From: an uncultured Thiomonas sp.
GTDB lineage: Bacteria; Pseudomonadota; Gammaproteobacteria; Burkholderiales; Burkholderiaceae_C
Reading direction: 5' to 3'
Length of the DNA stretch: 6,686 nucleotides
Assembly (NCBI GenBank): GCA_937927695.1
Contig: CALBRU010000388.1
Coordinates: 1-6,686, forward strand
The notes under the pieces are model-generated. The model did not search any database, had not been told where the DNA came from, and saw only the letters and a program-made list of their open reading frames with translations. Of this stretch, positions 1-4,630 are shown in pieces (position 1 is the first letter of the stretch; every line of letters starts with the position of its first letter). The position numbers and the translations under genes are program-made.

Positions 1-864
1 CCGATTCTGGTGGCTGGCCCGGCGGTCACCGCCCCGGGCATAGAACGCTTCGGCCTGCGGTTGGAGCAGGGGCGCGACTTCGACGTGGTCAACACCGACC
101 ACGATGAACGCTACCGCGACTTCTGGCAGACCTATCACCAGTTGGCAGGCCGCAAGGGCGTGACCCCGGCGATGGCAAAGATCGAAATGCGCCGGCGCCT
201 GACCCTCATCAGTTCCATGATGCTGCACAAGGGCGAAGCCGACGGCATGCTCTGCGGCACTTGGGGCAATACCCATATCCACCTGCACTACATCGATCAG
301 GTCATCGGCCGCCGCCCCGGCGCCAAGGTGTATGCGGCGATGAACGTGCTGGTGTTGCCCGGTCGGCAGGTGGCATTGGTCGATACCCACGTCAACATCG
401 ACCCCAGCGCCGATGAAATTGCCGAAATCACCTGCATGGCGTCGCAGGAATTGCGCCGCTTCGGCATCGTTCCCAAGGCGGCCTTGCTGTCGCATTCCAA
501 TTTTGGCTCCTCTGCGGCGCCCAGCGCGCTGAAAATGCGCGAGGCGCTCGCCCTGCTGCGCGAGCGCGAACCCGATCTGGAAGTCGATGGCGAAATGCAG
601 GGCGACACTGCGGTCGATCCGGTCTTGCGCGCCAGCCTGATGGTCGATTCCGCCCTCAGCGGCGAAGCCAATCTGCTGGTGTTCCCCAATCTAGACGCGG
701 CCAATATCTCCTACAACCTGCTCAAGGCCACCGCGGGCAACAACATCGCCATCGGCCCCGTTTTGCTGGGGGCGGCCAAGCCGGTGCACATCCTCACCGC
801 TTCCAGCACCGTGCGTCGCATCGTCAACATGACGGCGCTCACCGTCGCCGAGGCCAATCTTTGA
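1..864 (+). CDS. maeB: NADP-dependent malic enzyme, C-terminal part (5' end outside window)
   Basis: The frame is open from base 1, so the gene starts upstream; 287 residues and the TGA stop at 862-864 are visible. The protein reads PILVAGPAV at the left edge and continues through GEADGMLCGTWG, DTHVNIDPSADEIAEI, ALLSHSNFGSS, DGEMQGDTAV, LLVFPNLDAANISYNLLK and VRRIVNMTAL. This is the phosphotransacetylase-like (PTA_PTB) domain fused to the C-terminus of MaeB-type malic enzymes. MaeB oxidatively decarboxylates malate to pyruvate, producing NADPH in the cytoplasm. In the family the PTA-like domain is regarded as regulatory (acetyl-CoA sensing) rather than as an acyltransferase. A free-standing Pta is less likely because the motif set and the VRRIVNMTAL ending fit malic enzymes better. 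The catalytic malic-enzyme half is not in the window, so the full domain order is inferred. No T-rich terminator follows the stop; a palindromic repeat begins 13 bp later. Confidence 0.9.
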   Translation, partial: PILVAGPAVTAPGIERFGLRLEQGRDFDVVNTDHDERYRDFWQTYHQLAGRKGVTPAMAKIEMRRRLTLISSMMLHKGEADGMLCGTWGNTHIHLHYIDQVIGRRPGAKVYAAMNVLVLPGRQVALVDTHVNIDPSADEIAEITCMASQELRRFGIVPKAALLSHSNFGSSAAPSALKMREALALLREREPDLEVDGEMQGDTAVDPVLRASLMVDSALSGEANLLVFPNLDAANISYNLLKATAGNNIAIGPVLLGAAKPVHILTASSTVRRIVNMTALTVAEANL

Positions 865-877
865 GCGCCCCAGGGCC

Positions 878-968
878 GGGCACTCCCCACCCCAACCCTC
901 CCCACAAGTGGGGAGGGAGTGACTTCACCTCCCCCACGACGTGGGGCGGGTTGGGAGGGGGACTGCCC
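878..968. repeat. Imperfect 91-bp palindrome made of two inverted GC-rich units (BIME/REP-like)
   Basis: Bases 878-905 pair with 941-968 at 24 of 28 positions, centred near 923. Each half also folds on itself: 896-905 (CCCTCCCCAC) pairs perfectly with 908-917 across AA, and 932-937 (CCCCAC) pairs with 941-946 across GAC. The left arm has C runs at 885-888, 890-893, 896-898 and 900-903. The right arm has G runs at 943-946, 948-950, 953-955 and 957-961. Both arms are therefore G-quadruplex motifs with 1-2 base loops, on opposite strands. The arrangement of two head-to-head copies directly after a stop codon resembles bacterial interspersed mosaic elements. Repetition elsewhere in the genome is inferred, not seen. 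It could protect or end the maeB transcript, but lacks the T tract of an intrinsic terminator. Confidence 0.7.
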
Positions 969-1163
969 AGCCCGTCCGCCGTGGGGGCTGAGGCCCGTGG
1001 CTCCAAGCTGCCCTGCGGCAGCTTGGACTGAGCTGAATCCGAGCAGCTTGCAAGCTGCGAGGAGGACAAGGAAACTCTTGGAGCGGTCCAGCGTTTCCTA
1101 GGGAGCGGCAACTCTGCCGCTGGGCGGCGAAAGGTAGGTTCACGGCGACCGTAAAACCTGCCT
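968..1163. other. Non-coding run of six consecutive hairpins
   Basis: No credible gene lies here. In order the inverted repeats are: 968-973/985-990 (CAGCCC); 1002-1012/1017-1027 (11 bp, TCCAAGCTGCC, loop CTGC); the 16-bp palindrome GCAGCTTGCAAGCTGC at 1043-1058; 1069-1075/1093-1099 (AGGAAAC) with inner TGGA/TCCA around GCGG; 1104-1110/1115-1121 (AGCGGCA, loop ACTC); and 1132-1140/1155-1163 (AGGTAGGTT, one G-U pair) with inner ACGG/CCGT. GCAGCTTG occurs in both the second and third hairpin. None is followed by a T run. A structured RNA, a mosaic of dispersed repeats, or a 3' processing region of the maeB transcript are all possible. No known RNA family was recognised. Confidence 0.5.
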
Positions 1164-1180
1164 AAAAATTGGGCGAATCC

Positions 1181-1209
1181 TTGTGTTTCCGTGGCGATTT
1201 CGCTACGAT
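1181..1209 (+). promoter_or_regulatory. Candidate sigma-70 promoter of the RNase-barstar unit
   Basis: TTGTGT (1181-1186) and TACGAT (1204-1209) are separated by exactly 17 bp. The -10 matches TATAAT at four of six positions, including the key TA and final T; the -35 keeps TTG. Transcription would start near 1216, 126 bases before the RNase ATG. It is the best-placed promoter-like sequence in the 477-bp gap. Judged by eye only. Confidence 0.5.
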
Positions 1210-1215
1210 TACGCC

Positions 1216-1283
1216 TTGGCTGATGTGCAGGGCCGAGGATTTTCACCATGGTCCAGTACGCGAAACTGAACAGCATCAGCTAG
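1216..1283 (+). promoter_or_regulatory. mRNA leader stem enclosing the short leader ORF
   Basis: TTGGCTGATGT (1216-1226) can pair without interruption with GCATCAGCTAG (1273-1283): eleven pairs, three of them G-U, with a perfect core GCTGATG/CATCAGC. The 5' arm begins at about the predicted transcription start, and the 3' arm covers the last codons and stop of the 11-codon frame at 1248. A ribosome finishing that frame would open the stem. This is inferred from base pairing only. Confidence 0.4.
1248..1283 (+). CDS. Putative 11-residue leader peptide MVQYAKLNSIS
   Basis: An ATG at 1248 lies 8 bases after GAGGA (1235-1239), the best Shine-Dalgarno sequence at any start on the plus strand of this window. 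The frame reads MVQYAKLNSIS and ends with TAG, followed directly by a second in-frame stop, TAA (1284-1286). It sits between the candidate promoter and the RNase gene, whose own start has no Shine-Dalgarno sequence. The stop is 58 bases before the RNase ATG. The position fits a regulatory leader peptide acting through translation and leader folding. The peptide has no run of one amino acid and no arrest motif known to me, so what it might sense is unknown. It may also be a chance ORF. Confidence 0.35.
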   Translation: MVQYAKLNSIS

Positions 1284-1291
1284 TAATTTTC

Positions 1292-1303
1292 ACGCAATTG
1301 CGT
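1292..1303. promoter_or_regulatory. 12-bp perfect palindrome ACGCAATTGCGT, possible operator or leader hairpin
   Basis: ACGCAATTGCGT is fully self-complementary. It is flanked by direct AATTTT repeats at 1285-1290 and 1306-1311, which start 21 bp apart (two helical turns). It lies downstream of the candidate promoter and 38 bp before the RNase start, where a repressor could block elongation or the RNA could fold. No regulator family was recognised from the site. Confidence 0.35.
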
Positions 1304-1320
1304 CCAATTTTCTCTAACGG

Positions 1321-1336
1321 TGCGGCTTTTGCCGCA
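1321..1336 (+). promoter_or_regulatory. Small hairpin at the RNase translation start
   Basis: TGCGGC (1321-1326) pairs perfectly with GCCGCA (1331-1336) around a TTTT loop, ending five bases before the RNase ATG. It occupies the place where a Shine-Dalgarno sequence would be expected, and none is visible there. It may limit initiation of a potentially toxic protein. This function is inferred. Confidence 0.45.
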
Positions 1337-1341
1337 GCAGC

Positions 1342-1788
1342 ATGAATCGCCGGTGCATTCGTTCTACGCTGCAATCCCTGTTTTTTGCGGGGCTGCTGAT
1401 TGCCACTTTGTCGCTTCTGGCATCAGGCGGAACCAGCGTGTGGCCTGCAGCCCAGGCGCGCGAAACGTCGCAATCGTCGCAAACCTCGGTACTGCAGGAT
1501 ATTCCAGTCATTTCCGTGGCCGACCTGCCGGTGCAGGCGCGAGACATGTTGAGGCGCATTGAACAAGGCGGCCCGTTCGAGGGCTATAAGGACGGCGTCA
1601 TTTTTGGAAACTATGAGCGGCTTTTGCCCTCAAAACGTCGTGGTTATTACCGCGAATACACCGTCCCGACTCCAGGCGCCCACAACCGGGGGGCGCGCCG
1701 CATCGTTTGCGGTGGGGCCAAGCACCATCCGGAAGTCTGTTACTACACCCATGATCACTATGCCAGTTTCCGACGCATCGCTCCATGA
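1342..1788 (+). CDS. Secreted guanyl-specific ribonuclease, barnase / RNase Sa family
   Basis: The protein has 148 residues. Residues 1-39 are a signal peptide: basic MNRRCIR, hydrophobic core about 12-28, and likely cleavage after AQA (37-39), leaving a mature enzyme of about 109 residues. The rest follows RNase Sa closely: GPFEGYKDGVIF, GNYE (89-92), LLP, GYYREYTVPTPG, RGARRI and YTHDHYASF. By comparison E105 is the general base, H139 the general acid, and R116 and R120 bind phosphate; N90 and E92 fit the guanine site. These enzymes cleave single-stranded RNA 3' of G through a 2',3'-cyclic phosphate. C123 and C133 could form a disulfide after export. ATG 1342 is chosen because an in-frame TAA (1315-1317) lies upstream and the signal peptide is then complete. 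Barstar follows, overlapping the 3' end. One oddity is Tyr91 where barnase and RNase Sa have arginine. The role may be nutrient scavenging or attack on competitors. Confidence 0.92.
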   Translation: MNRRCIRSTLQSLFFAGLLIATLSLLASGGTSVWPAAQARETSQSSQTSVLQDIPVISVADLPVQARDMLRRIEQGGPFEGYKDGVIFGNYERLLPSKRRGYYREYTVPTPGAHNRGARRIVCGGAKHHPEVCYYTHDHYASFRRIAP

Positions 1789-2197
1789 TGCCGATCCCGC
1801 CGTGCTGCTCAAGTCAGTCCGGCCGAATATCGTGCAGTCGATCCGGGCTTACCGAGTTGCGCAGTTGCAAGACGCAGCCGAGACGACCGGCCAGCATTTT
1901 CTTTACGCCAACCTCGCCGAAGCGACCACCAAGCAGGAAGTGCTGGAGACGATTGCGCGCTCCTTCCTGTTTCCCAAGCATTTCGGCAAAAACCTCGATG
2001 CCCTGCACGATTGCCTGACCGACGTGGTGCACGGCGGCGGACCGCAGCCCGGCTTCGTGGTCGTGCTTGAGCAGCTACCGGCCACGCAGCGATTCGACAA
2101 GGAAGCGCGCGAAACTCTGCTCGACGTGTTCCGCGATGCGGCCGACTTCTGGGCGGAGCGCGGCATAGCCTTCAGGGTCTTCTATTCTTTTCTGTAA
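1760..2197 (+). CDS. Barstar-family ribonuclease inhibitor
   Basis: With the ATG at 1760 the protein has 145 residues and no signal peptide, so it is cytoplasmic. Residues 69-88 (FLFPKHFGKNLDALHDCLTD) match the barstar inhibitory helix and loop, and DVFRDA (122-127) matches the second contact helix. D80 and D84 correspond to barstar Asp35 and Asp39, which fill the RNase active site, and D126 to Glu76. Tyr29 and Trp38 are replaced by H74 and H83. The protein should bind the adjacent RNase tightly and block it inside the cell. Its 5' end overlaps the RNase gene by 29 bp in another frame, which suggests translational coupling. The start is uncertain: ATG 1751, ATG 1760 and GTG 1802 are all in frame and none has a Shine-Dalgarno sequence. 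The recognisable family similarity begins near residue 20, so GTG 1802 is a real alternative. It is longer than the 89-residue Bacillus barstar, mostly by an N-terminal extension. Confidence 0.87.
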   Translation: MPVSDASLHDADPAVLLKSVRPNIVQSIRAYRVAQLQDAAETTGQHFLYANLAEATTKQEVLETIARSFLFPKHFGKNLDALHDCLTDVVHGGGPQPGFVVVLEQLPATQRFDKEARETLLDVFRDAADFWAERGIAFRVFYSFL

Positions 2198-2326
2198 CCC
2201 GCACTCCTGGCCGGGAGGAGATGCGGGGCGAAGCGGTACCGGAACCCAGGGTCAAGACCGTCAAGGTCTGCACGCCGTGGGAAGGAGCTTGGGCTCAACT
2301 CGTGGTTTGAGCCTGCGAAGTCTTTT
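2198..2326. other. Intergenic region between convergent barstar and rsmA, with hairpins
   Basis: No gene is seen. Directly after the barstar stop, CCCGCA (2198-2203) pairs with TGCGGG (2222-2227), with an inner CTCC/GGAG. AGACC (2255-2259) pairs with GGTCT (2265-2269). GGCTCAA (2292-2298) pairs with TTGAGCC (2307-2313), and a TTTTT run follows at 2323-2327. The last could be a weak plus-strand terminator, but its T run is nine bases from the stem. None has a T run in the minus direction, so no rsmA terminator was identified. Confidence 0.45.
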
Positions 2327-3184
2327 TCACGACTGCGTTGAAGGTGGCGCAAGACGCGTTTGGTCTTGCGCCATTTTTGATGGCGACGACGGAAGCGACT
2401 GAGCCAGCGCGACGTACTCGGCTGTGCTGACTTCCTCGGCGCGGCGTTGCAGATCGAAGTCGCCCGCATAGCCTTGAGCGTCGAGCCAGGGGCCCAGGCT
2501 GTGCCGCATCAATTTGCGACGCTGGGAGAACGCGGCGGTCACCAGAGCGGAAAGCAGTTTGCGGTCGAGCCGCGGCAATTCCTGCACGGGCAGCGGGGTC
2601 ATGCGAACCACGGCGGAATCGACCTTGGGCGGCGGATCGAAGGCTTCGGGCGGCACGTCGAGCAGGTTGACCATGCGATAACGCCACTGCAGCATGACCG
2701 AGAGTCGGCCGAAATCGCGACCACCCGGAGCGGCCACCATGCGGTCGATCACCTCTTTTTGCAGCATGAAGTGCTGATCGCGAACTTGCTCGGCCACGTC
2801 CATGAGATGAAACAGCAGCGGCGTGGAAATGTTGTACGGCAGATTACCAACCAGGCGCAGATCGGCGCCCAGGCTGGCGAAGTTGAAATCGAGCGCGTCG
2901 GCCTCGATCAGTTCGACGGTGTCGGGCGCTAGTCTGCGCCAGCGCGCGGCGAGGTCGCGGTCGATTTCGACGGCGGCCAGACGGGGAATGCGCTGCAAGA
3001 GCGCAAGGGTCAGGGCGCCCAGGCCAGGGCCGATTTCCACCAGACGCTCGCCAGCCTGCGGGTTGATGCAGTCAACGATGCCCTGGATGATCTGCTGATC
3101 GATGAGGAAATGCTGGCCGAAGCGCTTGCGCGCCACATGCGTGGTCAGCGCCGCCCCGCGCGGCCGGGCGGGCGGGCGCTTCAT
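2327..3184 (-). CDS. rsmA: 16S rRNA (adenine1518-N6/adenine1519-N6)-dimethyltransferase
   Basis: RsmA (KsgA) uses S-adenosylmethionine to dimethylate two adjacent adenines in the 3' hairpin of 16S rRNA late in small-subunit assembly. The 285-residue protein shows the family order: ARKRFGQHFL (18-27), SAM motif I VEIGPGLGALT (49-59), acidic motif VEID (72-75), D96, and the catalytic NLPYNIS motif (114-120), then FGRLSVMLQ, PPPKVDSAVV and FSQRRKLMRHSL. Start ATG 3184 is the only upstream candidate; GTG at V17 is possible, since similarity begins there, and no good Shine-Dalgarno sequence is seen. It lies 27 bp after surA on the same strand, probably in one operon. The last 15 or so residues (SSPSKMAQDQTRLAPPSTQS) look like a non-conserved tail, and residues 271-280 are encoded by the terminator hairpin of the opposing transcript. 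Confidence 0.95.
   Translation of the reverse strand: MKRPPARPRGAALTTHVARKRFGQHFLIDQQIIQGIVDCINPQAGERLVEIGPGLGALTLALLQRIPRLAAVEIDRDLAARWRRLAPDTVELIEADALDFNFASLGADLRLVGNLPYNISTPLLFHLMDVAEQVRDQHFMLQKEVIDRMVAAPGGRDFGRLSVMLQWRYRMVNLLDVPPEAFDPPPKVDSAVVRMTPLPVQELPRLDRKLLSALVTAAFSQRRKLMRHSLGPWLDAQGYAGDFDLQRRAEEVSTAEYVALAQSLPSSPSKMAQDQTRLAPPSTQS
2345..2378 (+). terminator. Intrinsic terminator of the RNase-barstar unit, inside rsmA coding sequence
   Basis: TGGCGCAAGAC (2345-2355) pairs perfectly with GTCTTGCGCCA (2363-2373) around a seven-base loop and is followed at once by TTTTT (2374-2378). This is a textbook rho-independent terminator for plus-strand transcription, 148 bp after the barstar stop. 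In the minus direction the hairpin is followed by CCTTCAAC, so it should not stop rsmA transcription. It lies wholly within the last codons of rsmA. Confidence 0.85.
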
Positions 3185-3211
3185 GCCGTGGCGCCCAGGC
3201 CAACGCGCCGA

Positions 3212-4630
3212 TCAGTCATTTTCCGGAATGTGCACATAGGTGCGGGCGCGCACGTCGCGCACCAGCTCATCGAAGTCTTCCGCGGCCTTCTGGCGTTGCA
3301 GCACTTCGCGCGCCAGCGCGCGCTTTTGCGACGCTTCGAGCGGTCGCACCGCGCGGTCAATCAGTTGCAGCAGCACGACCTTGTTGCCCATGACGATGGG
3401 CGCAGACACGTCGCCCGGATTGAGACGCTGCAACGCCGCGTCGAGCACGGGGTCGAGCTGTCCGGGCAGGACCCAGCCCAGATCGCCGCCCTTGGCCGCC
3501 GTCGCGGGGTCTTGCGAAATCTCGCGGGCCTTTTCGCTGAACTTCACCTTGCCGTTTTGCACCGCCTGCGCGATGGAGCCGAGTTCGTTCTTGGCGCGAA
3601 TGCGCTGCGCGTCGGTGCCGGCGCTCAGCACGATTTCGCGCACCTCGCTTTGCATGGCCGTGGTGGGCGCAGCCGTCTCGCCGCTGACCTGCAGCAGCTT
3701 CAGGATGTGAAACCCCGCCGCGCTGCGGATGACGGGGCTGATCTGCCCAGGCTGCAGGTTGCGCACGGTGTCGACGAACAGCGTGGGCAGACGGTTGGCC
3801 GGGCGCATACCCAGATCGCCGCCGCGCTTGGCGCCTTCGCCCTGAGAGTCTTGCGTGGCGAGTTGGGCGAAATCGGCGCCCGCTTTCAGCTTGGCGTCGA
3901 TGGCGTCGATTTTCTGTTTGACGGCGGCGACCTGAGCCTCGGTGGCGTTTTGCGCCACCGGCAAAAAGATCTGCGCGATGTCATAGGCGGCCTGCGGGCT
4001 GGCGGCGGCAGCGTCTTGTTTGGACAGGAACTCGTCGATTTCGCTTTCGGAAATCGTCGGCAGTTGCGCCATGGCGCGCTCGCGCAGGCGGCTGATGAGA
4101 ATTTCGCGCTTGAGCTGATCGCGGTAAGTGTTCCAGCCCATGCCCTCTTTCTCGATGGCGCTGCGCAGTTCGGGAACGGTCAGCTTGTTGTTGCTCGCCA
4201 CCTGGGCGATGGCGCGGTCGAGCGTGTCCTTGTTGACGCCCATGCCGATTTGCTCGGCATATTGCGCCAGCGCCACTTCGTCGATCATCTGGCCCAGCAC
4301 CTGGCTGCGCAACTGCGCCGCAGACGGCAGTGTGGCGCCAGCGGCCTGCGCCTGCTGGCGCGTGGCGTCGATCCGCAGTTGCAGGTCGTAATCGGTGATC
4401 ACCTGATTGCCCACGATGGCAGCAATGCCGTCGCTGGTTCGAGCGCTGCTGAAGGTGGAAGGCAGCGCGGGCGGCGCTGCCATCGGTGGGACGGTGGCCT
4501 CAGCCGGTGCTGGCGCCGACAAACCGCCCCCAGCGCCGGGAGGCAGCCGCAAACCCTGCGCCTGCGCACAGACGGCCAGGGAGGCCAGCATCGTTGCCAG
4601 CAGGGCGCGTGGCGGAAGAGTCTTATTCAT
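3212..4630 (-). CDS. surA: Periplasmic chaperone SurA, parvulin-like
   Basis: SurA escorts unfolded outer-membrane proteins, including LptD, across the periplasm to the BAM complex. The 472-residue protein has a signal peptide (1-24, likely cut after AQA), a Pro/Ala/Gly-rich stretch at about 27-62, the SurA N-terminal chaperone domain (about 66-204, starting DGIAAIVGNQVITDYDL), two parvulin-type domains (about 215-314 and 328-427, each with GGDLG) and a C-terminal helix. The parvulin histidines are mostly absent: Q220 and E332 stand where the HIL motif is expected, and K417 replaces the second His of domain 2; only H308 (GFHILKL) remains. ATG 4630 is chosen because it overlaps the lptD stop (ATGAATAA), which suggests coupling; a TTG at 4639 would add three residues. 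No Shine-Dalgarno sequence is evident. Confidence 0.94.
   Translation of the reverse strand: MNKTLPPRALLATMLASLAVCAQAQGLRLPPGAGGGLSAPAPAEATVPPMAAPPALPSTFSSARTSDGIAAIVGNQVITDYDLQLRIDATRQQAQAAGATLPSAAQLRSQVLGQMIDEVALAQYAEQIGMGVNKDTLDRAIAQVASNNKLTVPELRSAIEKEGMGWNTYRDQLKREILISRLRERAMAQLPTISESEIDEFLSKQDAAAASPQAAYDIAQIFLPVAQNATEAQVAAVKQKIDAIDAKLKAGADFAQLATQDSQGEGAKRGGDLGMRPANRLPTLFVDTVRNLQPGQISPVIRSAAGFHILKLLQVSGETAAPTTAMQSEVREIVLSAGTDAQRIRAKNELGSIAQAVQNGKVKFSEKAREISQDPATAAKGGDLGWVLPGQLDPVLDAALQRLNPGDVSAPIVMGNKVVLLQLIDRAVRPLEASQKRALAREVLQRQKAAEDFDELVRDVRARTYVHIPEND

Noticed and set aside
1132..1170. Hairpin 1132-1163 followed by AAAAATT as a terminator
   Set aside because: In the plus direction the stem is followed by A residues rather than T. 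In the minus direction the T run precedes the hairpin. Neither orientation fits an intrinsic terminator.
839..1276. Minus-strand frame (145 codons) across the maeB-RNase gap
   Set aside because: It runs through the palindromic repeat and hairpin cluster. The predicted protein is repeat-derived (SPPPNPPHVVGEV, PHLWGGLGWG) with no family similarity seen.
1559..1759. N-terminal extension of the barstar frame to ATG 1559
   Set aside because: Those 67 codons are read out of frame across the RNase gene and show no similarity to barstar; the inhibitor fold begins well after 1760.
1785..2018. Plus-strand frame starting ATGATG at the RNase stop codon, tempting as the coupled downstream start
   Set aside because: It is in the wrong frame; the barstar motifs are read in the frame of ATG 1760, and this frame gives Ser/Arg-rich nonsense.
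1342..2197. Classical type II toxin-antitoxin module
   Set aside because: The RNase has a clear signal peptide and the inhibitor belongs to the barstar family, so this is a secreted enzyme with a protective inhibitor rather than an intracellular addiction module.
2292..2327. Stem GGCTCAA/TTGAGCC with downstream T run as the main terminator of the RNase unit
   Set aside because: The stem is only 7 bp and the T run starts nine bases after it; the hairpin at 2345-2378 is far stronger. It is kept only as a possible weak site.
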